The translations under genes and the position numbers were made by a program. From Superficieibacter sp. 1612_C1 (GTDB taxonomy: Bacteria; Pseudomonadota; Gammaproteobacteria; Enterobacterales; Enterobacteriaceae): 64,000 nt of DNA. The stretch's first letter is position 1. Each line of letters begins with the position of its first letter. The notes beneath the pieces are model-generated. The model did no database searches and was not told where the DNA came from. It was given only the letters and a program-made list of their open reading frames with translations. Shown piece by piece: positions 29,493-39,444 of this stretch. The stretch spans positions 186,001-250,000 of the forward strand of contig NZ_JADGMI010000005.1 of the NCBI RefSeq assembly GCF_015234305.1, written 5' to 3'.

Positions 29493-32308
29493 CAGGCGAA
29501 CTTACGTTTTTCGCCGTCACCGGCGACGTTGACTACACAGCGTCCGCAAATTTCTGCGTGTTCCGCCACCTTACCGACGTCCTGAGTGTAATGCCAGCAG
29601 CGCGGGCACTTCTCACCTTCGGCTTTACTCAGCGAGACTTTCAGCCCCTTGAGCAGCTCGCTCTGCTGGGCATCAGCAGGTGCGTTCGCATAATCTGCGA
29701 CCTGCGCCCCGGAGGTCAACAGGACAAATCGTAATTCGTCACCCAGCGCCACCAGTTTAGCCGCCAGTTCAGGTTCCGCAAACAGCGTGACCGACGCTTC
29801 CAGCGAGCCGCCGACTTTCTTGTCGGCGCGCGCCTGTTCGATGACCTTGTTCACTTCGCCGCGTACTTTCAGCAGCTCGTCCCAGAAGGCATCGTTCATG
29901 GCTTCGGTTTCCGCGAGGCCGAACAGCCCCTCGTACCACTCGCCGGTAAAGACGTACTGTTCACGTTCGCCCGGCAGATAGCCCCAGATCTCATCCGCGG
30001 TGAAGGACATGATCGGTGCCATCCAGCGTACCAGCGCTTCCGCAATGTGGTACAGCGCGGTCTGGCAGCTACGACGCGCCACGCTGTCCGCTTTGGCGGT
30101 GTACTGGCGGTCTTTGATGATGTCGAGGTAGAACGAACCCATTTCAACGGAGCAGAAGCGCATCAGGCGCTGTACTACTTCGTGGAAATCGTAGCTTTCA
30201 TAGGCTTTGAGGATCTCTTCCTGCGCGGCTTTCGCACAGCCGACGGCCCAGCGATCCAGCACCACCATCTCTTCCGCTTTCACCATGTCTTTCGCCGGAT
30301 CGAAACCATTCAGGTTCGCCAGCAGGAAGCGCGCGGTGTTACGGATACGACGATAGCTGTCAGCAGCACGTTTGAGGATCTCATCAGAGACCGCCATCTC
30401 GCCGGTGTAGTCGGTAGATGCCACCCACAGACGCAGGATATCCGCGCCCAGCTTGTTCATTACGTCCTGCGGCGACACGGTGTTGCCGATGGATTTGGAC
30501 ATCTTGCGGCCCTGACCATCGACGGTAAAGCCGTGGGTCAGCACCTGGCGATACGGCGCTTTGCCTTTCATCGCCGTGGAGATCATCAGCGAGGACATAA
30601 ACCAGCCGCGATGCTGGTCGGAACCTTCCAGATACATATCCGCCGCATGACCGGAAAATTCCGGGCGCACGTCAACCACTGAAGAGTGGGTAGACCCGGA
30701 ATCGAACCACACGTCGAGGGTATCCGGCACTTTCACGTAGTTATCGGCGTCGTCGCCGAGAATATCGCGGCTGTCGAGATCCCACCATGCCTGGATACCG
30801 TCCACTTCAACGCGCTTCGCCACTTCTTCCATCAGTTCGAGGGTACGCGGGTGCAGCTCTTCGGTGTCTTTATGCACGAACAGCGACATCGGCACGCCCC
30901 AGGTACGCTGACGGGAGATGCACCAGTCAGGACGGTTGGCAACCATTGATTCGATACGCGCCTGGCCCCAGTCCGGGATCCACTGCACGCCTTTGATTTC
31001 AGAGAGCGACTGCGCGCGCAGACCTTTCTGATCCATGCTGACGAACCACTGCGGCGTGGCGCGGAAGATGATCGGCGTTTTGTGACGCCAGCAGCACGGA
31101 TAGCTGTGCTGCATTTTTTCAACGTGCAGCAGCGCGCCTTTTTCACGCAGCAGTTCAACAATCAGGTCGTTCGCTTTAAAAACGTTAACGCCGTCCAGCC
31201 CCGGATACGTTCCCGGCAGATACGCGCCGTCCGGGCCAACCGGGTTGGCGATTTCCAGACCGTATTTCTGGCTGATAGTGTAGTCGTCAGGACCGTGGCC
31301 GCCTGCGGTATGCACCGCGCCGGTACCGGCATCCAGCGTGACGTGATCGCCGAGGATCGCCGGCACGTCGAAGCCCATAAACGGATGGGTAAAGCGCATC
31401 AGCTCCAGCTCGGAGCCTTTTACGGTGCCGAGGATGGTGTGATCCGCCACACCGATACGCTGCATTACGCTTGCGACGAGGTCTTTCGCCACAATCAGCG
31501 CTTGGCCGTCAATCTGCACCAGCGCGTATTCGAATTCAGGAGAGAGAGAAATCGCACGGTTCGCAGGCAGGGTCCACGGCGTCGTGGTCCAGATCACCAG
31601 TGAGATCGGACCGCTGACGCCCGGCAGGCCAAATTTCGCCTGAATGGCATCCTGATCGACGGCTTTAAAGGCAACGTCGATAGACGGAGAGGTTTTGTCG
31701 TAATACTCCACTTCCGCTTCCGCCAGCGCAGAGCGGCAATCTACACACCAGTGTACCGGCTTCGCGCCTTTGTGCAGGTGACCGTTGCCGATGATTTTGC
31801 CCAGCGCGCGGATGATGTTGGCTTCGGTTTTGAAGTCCATGGTCAGGTACGGATGCGACCAGTCGCCGAGCACGCCCAGACGGATAAAGTCTTTACGCTG
31901 GCCGTCAACCTGGGTGGCAGCGTATTCGCGGCACTTAGCGCGGAACTCGGCGGCGGTGAATTTCTCGCCCGGCTTGCCAAATTCCTGCTCCACTTTCAGC
32001 TCGATCGGCAGACCGTGGCAGTCCCAGCCCGGCACGTACGGCGAGTCATAACCGGAAAGCCCTTTGGACTTCACGATAATGTCTTTCAGAATCTTGTTAA
32101 CCGAGTGACCTATATGAATGCTGCCATTCGCATAAGGAGGGCCATCATGCAGAATGAAGGTTTTTTTGCCCTTTTTGGCTGCACGGATGATGCCGTACAG
32201 GTCATCATCGGTCCAACGCGCCAGCATTCCCGGTTCGCGTTTGGCGAGATCGCCACGCATCGGGAACCCTGTTTCCGGCAAATTCAGGGTTGATTTAAAG
32301 TCACTCAT
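29492..32308 (-). CDS. ileS: Isoleucyl-tRNA synthetase IleS
   Basis: The 938-residue protein has the full length of E. coli IleS. The class I signatures are [15 protein letters not shown] (HIGH) near residue 60 and [10 protein letters not shown] (KMSKS) near 600. The CP1 editing domain lies between them ([31 protein letters not shown]). The C-terminal zinc-binding cysteines are [12 protein letters not shown] and [10 protein letters not shown]. It charges tRNA-Ile and is the target of mupirocin; it is of the bacterial type 1. Confidence 0.98.
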   Translation of the reverse strand: MSDFKSTLNLPETGFPMRGDLAKREPGMLARWTDDDLYGIIRAAKKGKKTFILHDGPPYANGSIHIGHSVNKILKDIIVKSKGLSGYDSPYVPGWDCHGLPIELKVEQEFGKPGEKFTAAEFRAKCREYAATQVDGQRKDFIRLGVLGDWSHPYLTMDFKTEANIIRALGKIIGNGHLHKGAKPVHWCVDCRSALAEAEVEYYDKTSPSIDVAFKAVDQDAIQAKFGLPGVSGPISLVIWTTTPWTLPANRAISLSPEFEYALVQIDGQALIVAKDLVASVMQRIGVADHTILGTVKGSELELMRFTHPFMGFDVPAILGDHVTLDAGTGAVHTAGGHGPDDYTISQKYGLEIANPVGPDGAYLPGTYPGLDGVNVFKANDLIVELLREKGALLHVEKMQHSYPCCWRHKTPIIFRATPQWFVSMDQKGLRAQSLSEIKGVQWIPDWGQARIESMVANRPDWCISRQRTWGVPMSLFVHKDTEELHPRTLELMEEVAKRVEVDGIQAWWDLDSRDILGDDADNYVKVPDTLDVWFDSGSTHSSVVDVRPEFSGHAADMYLEGSDQHRGWFMSSLMISTAMKGKAPYRQVLTHGFTVDGQGRKMSKSIGNTVSPQDVMNKLGADILRLWVASTDYTGEMAVSDEILKRAADSYRRIRNTARFLLANLNGFDPAKDMVKAEEMVVLDRWAVGCAKAAQEEILKAYESYDFHEVVQRLMRFCSVEMGSFYLDIIKDRQYTAKADSVARRSCQTALYHIAEALVRWMAPIMSFTADEIWGYLPGEREQYVFTGEWYEGLFGLAETEAMNDAFWDELLKVRGEVNKVIEQARADKKVGGSLEASVTLFAEPELAAKLVALGDELRFVLLTSGAQVADYANAPADAQQSELLKGLKVSLSKAEGEKCPRCWHYTQDVGKVAEHAEICGRCVVNVAGDGEKRKFA

Positions 32309-32341
32309 CAGATTCTCGTTTCCGTATTTATCACTCAGGCG

Positions 32342-33280
32342 TTAAGCCGGGTTTGATAGCCCAAAAAACTCACGGGCGGTTAATTCATCTTTCGCAATTT
32401 GCGCTTTTAGCTCGTCCAGCGAGGCAAACCGCTGCTCGCTGCGTATCTTTTTACGCAGTATCACATCTATATGGCGACCGTAAAGGTCCATTACAACGTC
32501 CAGCAAATGCACTTCCAGTTGCTGACGCACACCCGCCACCGTCGGACGGGTGCCAATATTGGCGACGCCTAAAAAAGGCTGCCCACCGAGGCCCATCACC
32601 TCAACCGCGTAGACCCCTTTGACCGGGGAAACCTGGCGGCGCAGCGGCACGTTCGCCGTCGGAAAGCCGATGGTGCGTCCCAGTTCATCGCCGTGGACCA
32701 CGCGCCCGGAGATAGTAAACGGGTGCCCGAGTAGGCTGGCGGCAAGATCAAGGTCGTCATTGGCCAGCGCCTGCCGTACGGCGGTACTGCTGATACGCAC
32801 CCCGTCTTCGCAGAAGGTTTGCGTACTGGTTACGTCAAAGCCAAATTCCGCGCCAGCTCTCTGTAATAACAAGAAATCGCCCTGCCGACCAGCACCAAAG
32901 CGGAAATCGTCGCCCACGGCGAGAAACTGTACGCCGAGGCGGTCCACCAGCAGGTCGCTGATAAACGCCTGGGCAGTCAGGGCGGCAAAACGGCGGTCGA
33001 AGCGCAGACAGAGCACATAGTCAACGCCACACTCCGCCAGATAGCGCAGTTTTTCACGCAGCCGGGTCAGGCGGGCAGGCGCTTTGTCAGCGGCAAACAG
33101 TTCCAGCGGCTGCGGTTCAAAAATCATCACCACGACCGGGAGATCGCGCGCTTGCCCCTCGGCGCGTAGGTTTTTCAGCAGCGCCTGGTGTCCGCGATGC
33201 ACGCCGTCGAAATTACCAATGGTTAGCACACACCCGCGCGGGGCCTGGCTGAGGTTATGTATGCCGCGTATCAGCTTCAT
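32342..33280 (-). CDS. ribF: Bifunctional riboflavin kinase/FAD synthetase RibF
   Basis: The 312-residue protein phosphorylates riboflavin to FMN and adenylylates FMN to FAD. The N-terminal nucleotidyltransferase domain has TIGNFDGVHRGHQALL and FAVGDDFRFGAGRQGD-like motifs, and the C-terminal flavokinase domain has GRTIGFPTANVPL and the RPTVAGVRQQLEVHLLD segment. It begins the conserved ribF-ileS-lspA-fkpB-ispH series and is divergent from rpsT. Confidence 0.97.
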   Translation of the reverse strand: MKLIRGIHNLSQAPRGCVLTIGNFDGVHRGHQALLKNLRAEGQARDLPVVVMIFEPQPLELFAADKAPARLTRLREKLRYLAECGVDYVLCLRFDRRFAALTAQAFISDLLVDRLGVQFLAVGDDFRFGAGRQGDFLLLQRAGAEFGFDVTSTQTFCEDGVRISSTAVRQALANDDLDLAASLLGHPFTISGRVVHGDELGRTIGFPTANVPLRRQVSPVKGVYAVEVMGLGGQPFLGVANIGTRPTVAGVRQQLEVHLLDVVMDLYGRHIDVILRKKIRSEQRFASLDELKAQIAKDELTAREFFGLSNPA

Positions 33281-33872
<592 letters not shown>

Positions 33873-33897
33873 TCGCCTGCTTGTTGTCGCTTTGTGA

Positions 33898-33925
33898 AAA
33901 ACCCGCTGAATGGCGGGTTTTTTTA
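33898..33925 (+). terminator. rpsT terminator
   Basis: AACCCGC and GCGGGTT form a stem 25 bases after the rpsT stop codon and are followed by a run of T residues (TTTTTTT), an excellent rho-independent terminator. Confidence 0.9.
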
Positions 33926-33975
33926 TGGGCGTAAAAGCGTCAGTTTGCGTATTTGCTGGTAGGGTAAACGATCGG

Positions 33976-34006
33976 CAAAAAGGCCCCGGATTTCTCCGGG
34001 GCCTTG
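33976..34006 (-). terminator. Terminator of the first chitinase gene
   Basis: Read on the minus strand, AAGGCCCCGGA and TCCGGGGCCTT form an 11-pair stem followed by TTTTGCC. It lies 27 bases beyond the chitinase stop codon at 34033. Confidence 0.85.
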
Positions 34007-34032
34007 TGCTATTTATGCCTTATTGTGAAAAC

Positions 34033-36192
34033 TCAGTAAGCGCCCAGATCGGTCCAGACATCGCCCTGGCTGCAATGTTTATCCGGCTGCTCGCCACAGC
34101 ACCACCATTTCACCTGGTAGTTATGGCCTTTCCAGCTGACAATTTCGAAAGAGCCCCAGGTCGCGCCGTAGACGGTAGTCGCATTCCACAACGGATGAGG
34201 TGTCTCTTCGTCTGCGGTCTCGTCTTCAGGCTGTGGTTCAACATCGTCCTGGTTGTCTGCTTCATCTTCTTCGCGCTCGTCTTCTTCCTCGTCAGGATCG
34301 ACGCTGGAAGAGGCCGGTACGACGGTCAGCACAAAGCGCTGCTGCGTTGACGGCTCACCGTTAACATCGCGCACGAACAGCGTAAAGGTGAACTCGGTAT
34401 CTACGGCGACCTTCGGCACGTTGAATTCAATAACTTCAGCCGTTTTATCGTCGACCTCGATATCCGCAGGTACGCCCCAGCTATATCGCAGCGCATCGTT
34501 GTCTTCATCGGACGATTTCGCGCCGGAGAGACGAATGCGGGAGCCACCAACCACCAGCAGCTCGATGGCCGCTTTAGGCGCGTGGTTTACCGTCGGAACG
34601 TCATCTTCTTTTTCGTCTTCAGACGGCTCCTGGTCCTTCTCATCCTCTTTTTCTTCGTCACCCTTGTCTTCTACGTTGATGCCTTCGAAGTAGAACGGCT
34701 CCATGTCGATGACTTCTTTGCTGATTTCATAGCCCAGACCTTCGCGCACCGCGTTAACCAGTACGCCGTTGTCCTGATCGACCGTCCAGGTAAATACGCC
34801 GCCCAGACCCAGGTTCGCTGCATACTCACCCTTCGCTTTAACCGTGCGCGGGGTGTCCAGGGATATAAACAGTTTGGACTGCGGGTTGTACAGGTAGTCC
34901 GCGTTCGCTTTCTGGTCGGTATAGACGTCGAAACCGTTACGCCCTTTCTGGTTTTCCAGGTCCAGGTAGTTGTAAATGATGTCGTACCATTCAGAAGTGC
35001 CGGATTCAAACGTACCGGTCGTTTTTTCGTACTCGCCGTTTGCCAGTTTCTTACCTGGGTTGTAAGTCCCTTCCAGCGGGGAGAAGCTGGTGATTTCCGT
35101 GTTGCGGCTGTTACGGGTATAACCCGCATAGCCAATGTTGATACGCTCAGCCGGGAAGCCTTCCGCCAGCAGATAATCAACGACCGTTTCAACCGACCAG
35201 CCGCCAGCAGTCAGCGCTTTCAGGTTGGTGTGATGGGTTAACGTTTCTGCCCACGGGGTGCCGAAGAAGTCGTAGGTCATCACGTTGATATAATCCATAC
35301 CGGCGTTAATCATCGTTTTGAGATCGATAGACTGCAACTTTTGTACTACGGCGGAGGCGGCAATAGAAATTTTCACGTCGCTGCGGCCTGCCGCGTCCAG
35401 CTGTTTACGCACTTCAGCAATCAGCAGGGCAAAGTTTGCGCCATCTTCGGGACCGTACGGGTTGCCTGCCGCTTCATCGTTCGGGTATTCCCAGTCCAGA
35501 TCCACGCCGCTGAACATCGGGAACTGTTTGAACAGTTTAACCAGCCCTTTGGCGAAGATCTTACGGGAAGCATCTTTAGACGCCATTTCATGGAAGCCGT
35601 TACTCATGGTCCAGCCGCCGATGCTCATGGACAGTTCGAGGTTGTGGCCCAGCTTTTTCGCTTTCGCCTGTAAATCGCGCAGGCCGCCGAGGAAACCTTT
35701 GGTGTTGGCCTGAGTCACCGTTTTCGGATCGACATCCCAGCCGCTAATGTTGAAACCGACGTTGGTATAGGTCTGGAAATCGCCCCACGGGTCGAGGAAG
35801 GTCGGCTCGTATTTCACTTTGCCGCACAGCGCCGCCGCTTCGGCCACTACGTCACGCGCCTGTCCGTCAATTTTATGGAAACCTACAATCCCGATAAAGC
35901 CAACGATGATTTTGTCATAGGCGGTCGGAGAGACATTCATCAAATCGTAGCCGCGACCGCGGTTAAGTTCGGAGTCATCACCCTGCAAACGAGAATCGTA
36001 CTGCGACCAGTCGGTATAGTAGCCAAACACTTTCGGTTTCGTGGCGTTCGCTTTGTACTGGTTATAGACCGGCTTAGCGACACGTGCAGAGGTGTAGCTC
36101 AGTTTACTGTCGTCAATTGCCGGGTTGAAACCGTCAGCGGCATTACTGGTTTCCGTCAGTGTATCGCTTTGAATTAATTTACTTTTAGCCAT
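34033..36192 (-). CDS. GH18 chitinase without signal peptide (copy 1, 719 residues)
   Basis: An N-terminal region of about 50 residues (MAKSKLIQSDTLTETSNAAD) is hydrophilic and not a Sec or Tat signal. The GH18 barrel follows, with SIGGW at 190-194 and the catalytic SGVDLDWE motif ending in Glu235; the first acid of the usual DxxDxDxE is Ser in both copies. A very acidic linker (about 510-545) leads to a PKD/Ig-like domain (about 548-640), a second acidic linker, and a C-terminal CBM5/12-type chitin-binding domain (residues about 665-719, WNATTVYGATWGSFEIVSWKG). The protein resembles the signal-less chitinases of Salmonella and Yersinia insect-pathogen loci. It lies after the bcf genes, has AAAAGGA before its ATG, and has a close paralogue at 49004. 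Confidence 0.93.
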   Translation of the reverse strand: MAKSKLIQSDTLTETSNAADGFNPAIDDSKLSYTSARVAKPVYNQYKANATKPKVFGYYTDWSQYDSRLQGDDSELNRGRGYDLMNVSPTAYDKIIVGFIGIVGFHKIDGQARDVVAEAAALCGKVKYEPTFLDPWGDFQTYTNVGFNISGWDVDPKTVTQANTKGFLGGLRDLQAKAKKLGHNLELSMSIGGWTMSNGFHEMASKDASRKIFAKGLVKLFKQFPMFSGVDLDWEYPNDEAAGNPYGPEDGANFALLIAEVRKQLDAAGRSDVKISIAASAVVQKLQSIDLKTMINAGMDYINVMTYDFFGTPWAETLTHHTNLKALTAGGWSVETVVDYLLAEGFPAERINIGYAGYTRNSRNTEITSFSPLEGTYNPGKKLANGEYEKTTGTFESGTSEWYDIIYNYLDLENQKGRNGFDVYTDQKANADYLYNPQSKLFISLDTPRTVKAKGEYAANLGLGGVFTWTVDQDNGVLVNAVREGLGYEISKEVIDMEPFYFEGINVEDKGDEEKEDEKDQEPSEDEKEDDVPTVNHAPKAAIELLVVGGSRIRLSGAKSSDEDNDALRYSWGVPADIEVDDKTAEVIEFNVPKVAVDTEFTFTLFVRDVNGEPSTQQRFVLTVVPASSSVDPDEEEDEREEDEADNQDDVEPQPEDETADEETPHPLWNATTVYGATWGSFEIVSWKGHNYQVKWWCCGEQPDKHCSQGDVWTDLGAY

Positions 36193-36264
36193 GTTAATAT
36201 CCTTTTAATGTGAATGGATTGCGGTTTATGTCCGTGGCAAATCATCCGTTAACAGACGATCGCG

Positions 36265-36285
36265 GGCTAATCACAAAGCAACACA
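36265..36285 (-). promoter_or_regulatory. Conserved element before chitinase copy 1
   Basis: On the minus strand this 21-base stretch ends TTTGTGATTAGCC and matches 19 of 21 bases of the stretch at 51187-51207 before chitinase copy 2. The distance to the ATG is 73 bases here and 75 there, while the sequence around it differs. It is a candidate activator site or promoter core; it contains the half-site TGTGA but not a full CRP palindrome. Confidence 0.6.
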
Positions 36286-36379
36286 AATTATCGCTGGCGC
36301 GTTTGATGGAAGAATGAGCGTCGTGCTGATAGTAATAAGGCAGCCGGATAGCTGCCTGAGGGGGATAACTTAACTATCG

Positions 36380-36667
36380 CTAGTCATAGATGATACGCAA
36401 TAACGTCAGCTGCTTATCCTCATCAAGGAAGGTTTGTTCAACCGTGGCGTTAGGTGAGGTAATACTGGTGCTCAGGTTTTCAATAATGATATGACGCTCA
36501 ATCGTATTTCTTTTCTGGCAGAGGATCATCGGCACACTGGATTCATGCCAGCAGCCGGACTCAATCACCGTGCCTTTAAAGTTAAGCTGTCCGTCGGCGC
36601 TGGCGTCATCCGCTAACGCGCACAGTGAAAAAAAGAGAACGCCTGACGTTAATAGCCTGATATTCAT
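36380..36667 (-). CDS. Small secreted protein linked to the fimbrial operon (YehE/DUF2574-like)
   Basis: The 95-residue protein begins with a signal peptide (MNIRLLTSGVLFFSLCALA) and has two cysteines (GCWHESSVPMILC) likely to form a disulfide. It resembles, from memory, the small YehE-type proteins found at the ends of some chaperone-usher operons. I start it at the ATG at 36667, with AAAGGAG about ten bases before. It follows bcfH by 113 bases on the same strand and may be the last gene of the bcf unit. The function is unknown. Confidence 0.6.
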   Translation of the reverse strand: MNIRLLTSGVLFFSLCALADDASADGQLNFKGTVIESGCWHESSVPMILCQKRNTIERHIIIENLSTSITSPNATVEQTFLDEDKQLTLLRIIYD

Positions 36668-36780
36668 AATACGTGACACTCCTTTGTATCAGTCCGGTAT
36701 CATTCATATCATCAATTCGCTGGTGACAGGATGATGCCTGCAACATTACGCCGGGAAGCCGCCCCGGCTTCCCCTGCCAG

Positions 36781-37638
36781 TTAGCCTTTCGCTTTCTGAA
36801 TCGCCATCAGCAGCATATCCTGCGAGGTGCTGCCCGGAATGACGGTAATTTGTTTTATGTCCGCCTCTTTTGCCTGCGGCATCACCACAAACGCTGGCGT
36901 TCCGGTAAAGCCCATATGCTGCGCCAGCGCGCGGTTGACCATCAGAGCATCGTGTACCGGTCCGCTATCATGCATCTGTTTTACCGCCGCGATCTGCTCC
37001 GCCGTCAAATACCGCTCCGCGCTGGTCAGGATCTCCGGCTCCGTCAGATCGCCCTCCACTTTTCCGGTGGCATACAGCGCATTATGCCAGGCCAGATACG
37101 CTTCGCCGCCTTTATTCAGCCAGATCTGCTCGCCGATGCGCGCCGCCAGACCCGATGCGGGCCAGCGCGAGGCGAAGATCGGGAACTCTTTAAAGACAAA
37201 ACGAACATCCGGGTTAGATTTGATGACCTGCTCAACTACCGGGGCCATTTTACTGCACCATGCGCACTGGTAATCAAAGAACATCACCACCGCCGCTTTG
37301 GCATTTTTAGGGCCAATGGAGGGGCTGTCCGTTGACAGGAGATCCGCCTGATACTGACGGGCAAGCTGCACGTAGGCCTGCTGTTGCGCAATTTGCTGGC
37401 GCTGATGCAAACTTTCGCTGGCGGCAATCAGAAACTCCGGGTGATCGGCCAGATAAGTCGCCACGGCTTCGCCCATTTTATCCGGATGGGCGGTTAAGTA
37501 CGTTTCTGCGATTTGCCCAATTTGCGCCTGTTGCGCAGGCGTGAACGCGTCAGCGTCCGCGGCATTGACTGCTGGCACCGCGCCCGCCAGGGTCAGGAGG
37601 AGGGCCAGACGACTCATTTTTACTGCTTTACGGGACAT
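36781..37638 (-). CDS. bcfH: Fimbrial-operon thiol-disulfide oxidoreductase BcfH
   Basis: The 285-residue protein has a signal peptide (cleavage near NAADAD), an N-terminal helical extension of about 80 residues rich in Gln (ESLHQRQQIAQQQAYVQLARQYQ), and a DsbA/DsbG-type thioredoxin domain. The redox centre is CAWC (Cys125 and Cys128) and the cis-proline loop is TGTPAFVV. It corresponds to Salmonella BcfH, a trimeric enzyme whose N-terminal part forms the trimer stem and whose centre is CMWC as I recall. It should act in the periplasm on disulfides of Bcf subunits or adhesin. It follows bcfG by 43 bases. Confidence 0.9.
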   Translation of the reverse strand: MSRKAVKMSRLALLLTLAGAVPAVNAADADAFTPAQQAQIGQIAETYLTAHPDKMGEAVATYLADHPEFLIAASESLHQRQQIAQQQAYVQLARQYQADLLSTDSPSIGPKNAKAAVVMFFDYQCAWCSKMAPVVEQVIKSNPDVRFVFKEFPIFASRWPASGLAARIGEQIWLNKGGEAYLAWHNALYATGKVEGDLTEPEILTSAERYLTAEQIAAVKQMHDSGPVHDALMVNRALAQHMGFTGTPAFVVMPQAKEADIKQITVIPGSTSQDMLLMAIQKAKG

Positions 37639-37681
37639 AACACATTTCTCTTTTCATATCGTTGGAGGATGGAGTACACAT

Positions 37682-38377
37682 TTATCGGCGCTCTCGCACG
37701 TCGGCGTTCAGCGGCGGCATTACCCGCCCGTAATCGTTGAGGGTTTGCCACTGGAGCTGACAGGCCGCAGTCCCTTTGCACCACGCCAGCGCCCGCGTAC
37801 CAAAGGGCGCGGCCACCCCGGCGTTATCCACGGGCTTACCGTTGACGCGAACGTTAAAAAGGGTGACGTAGAACGGCGTGGGATTGTCTACCTCGACGCC
37901 ATCCGTAGTACGCCGCCAGCGTAATTGACCATAAGCCTGCTGCGGATCGCCCTTCAGCCCGGCGGGACGATAAATCAGCTTCAGCGCCGAACGGATCGCC
38001 ATTTGTACGCTGTCCGGCCCAGCCTTCCCGGACGGTATCGCGGCAACGCTCAGCGTAAACAGACTTTCCCGGTCCGGGGGGAGCGGCACGGCGGTACGGA
38101 TCAGGCGGACTTTATTTTCCTGTCCGGCGGAGAGCGCAAACAGCGGCGGCGTGGCAATAAACGGCGCATCTGCAACGGTGCGCACCTGCGCCCCCGGCCA
38201 GCGTTGTGCAGAGAGAATTTTGGTATTGATCAGCCACGGCGCGGGCGAGTCGTTGCGGACAGGCACGTCCAGCGCCTGACGTCCCTCAGGGTAAATAAAG
38301 CGCGTGCCGCCTATGACCACGCCCGCGTTCGCCGTGACGCTGAGCATCAGCAGGATTAAAAACAGGAAATTACGCAT
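37682..38377 (-). CDS. bcfG: Second periplasmic fimbrial chaperone BcfG
   Basis: The 231-residue PapD-like chaperone has a signal peptide, a first Ig-like domain with GTRFIYPEGRQALDVPVRNDS and NKVRLIRTAVPLPPDRESLFTLSV (the subunit-anchoring and G1-strand blocks), and a second domain from about residue 140. It overlaps the end of bcfF by eight bases. Salmonella bcf also carries two chaperones, bcfB and bcfG. Confidence 0.9.
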   Translation of the reverse strand: MRNFLFLILLMLSVTANAGVVIGGTRFIYPEGRQALDVPVRNDSPAPWLINTKILSAQRWPGAQVRTVADAPFIATPPLFALSAGQENKVRLIRTAVPLPPDRESLFTLSVAAIPSGKAGPDSVQMAIRSALKLIYRPAGLKGDPQQAYGQLRWRRTTDGVEVDNPTPFYVTLFNVRVNGKPVDNAGVAAPFGTRALAWCKGTAACQLQWQTLNDYGRVMPPLNADVRERR

Positions 38378-38892
38378 ACGTTAAGATAAATGTCGCTGAG
38401 GCGTTGGCCGTTCCGGCGGCTACCGTGCTGCCATCCGCCACATAACGCGCATAAAAGTTAAGATGCGCCGACTGCTGGCCCGGTATCAGCGGCTGTATCT
38501 GGCTATTTTCGCCGAGGGGGATAGGGCTTTTGTCTTTATTGTAGAGCGCAACGCCGACGCCCGACGCCCGACGCGTTACCGGCACCGGCGGTGAGCGCCA
38601 GCAGGTCCGGGTTCTGGCTATCTGCCGCGCCGCTAAAGCTGACCGTGACACCGCTGGCGGTGCTGCCGCAGTTTTCCAGATTGATGGTGAACGACTGCCA
38701 GTCGGCCCCTGCCCCGGCCTGATAGAACTGACGGTCCGATACGCTGCCCATGCCGACCGTAATCGTTTCCGAATCAGGCGACAGCGTGCAGGTGTTATCC
38801 GTAATGGAACCGGTGACGTAGACTCGCCCGGCGTGCGCCTGTGCACCCGTGGAAACGATTGTCGCCAGTACCAGAACCAGCAAATACTTCAT
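38370..38892 (-). pseudogene. bcfF: bcfF fimbrial subunit, out of frame through a 7-bp repeat expansion
   Basis: The ATG at 38892 (AAGGATTGG before it) opens a signal peptide and pilin domain (VYVTGSITDNTCTLSPDSET) that runs to a stop at 38536. The rest of the pilin (SGVGVALYNKDKSPIPLGEN to the final FILTYA) is in another frame ending at 38370. The break lies in three tandem copies of CCGACGC (plus strand). Deleting one copy restores a continuous 173-residue subunit with a normal C-terminal donor-strand motif. As read, the gene gives a truncated product; it could be phase-variable, a fixed mutation, or a sequencing error. Confidence 0.85.
38554..38574. repeat. Tandem repeat (CCGACGC)x3 inside bcfF
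   Basis: Three perfect, directly adjacent copies of a 7-base unit. Because 7 is not a multiple of 3, each gain or loss shifts the frame; two copies keep bcfF open, three close it. Confidence 0.95.
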
Positions 38893-38901
38893 GACCAATC
38901 C

Positions 38902-39444
38902 TTATTGATATTCGAGGTCAAAATACATCACCGCCGTGGCGTTACCGGACGTCACCTGCGGAAGGGTCGATTTGTAGCGGATATAGAAAGAGAGCGTATT
39001 TCTTCCCGCCTTCAGTGGATAAACCACCGAATCGGTATTATTGATGCTCACGGTGTCCTGATTCTCATCCAGAATCTCCACGCCCACGCCGGTGGCCATC
39101 ATCGCTTCGTTGCCCATTCCGGTATCGGTCAGCGCCAGCAGCGACGGGTTATTGCTGTCGGCCTCGCCGGTAAACCAGACCTTCGTGCCGCTGATGCCAC
39201 GCGAACAATTGAGCAGGTTAATGTTGAAGGGTTTAAATTTTGTCGTGGTGCCCACGGACTGAAATTCATCGATGGGAAACTGCCCTAAATCGATACTCTG
39301 ACTCAGGCTGGAGAGATCGACATTACAGGTTTCCGCCTGAATGGTGCCGGTAAACTCAAGGTTATAGCTGTCGTCCGCGCGGACAGCGCCACCGCCAAGC
39401 AGAATGCACAGCACGCTTCCCTGTAGCCATTTCAACGTATTCAT
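38902..39444 (-). CDS. bcfE: Minor fimbrial subunit BcfE
   Basis: The 180-residue pilin has a signal peptide and the usual two cysteines (AETCNVDLSS, NLLNCSRG), and ends in the donor-strand beta motif AVMYFDLEYQ. It lies between the adhesin-like bcfD (one base apart) and bcfF. Such subunits form the tip fibrillum or the shaft of chaperone-usher fimbriae. Confidence 0.87.
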   Translation of the reverse strand: MNTLKWLQGSVLCILLGGGAVRADDSYNLEFTGTIQAETCNVDLSSLSQSIDLGQFPIDEFQSVGTTTKFKPFNINLLNCSRGISGTKVWFTGEADSNNPSLLALTDTGMGNEAMMATGVGVEILDENQDTVSINNTDSVVYPLKAGRNTLSFYIRYKSTLPQVTSGNATAVMYFDLEYQ

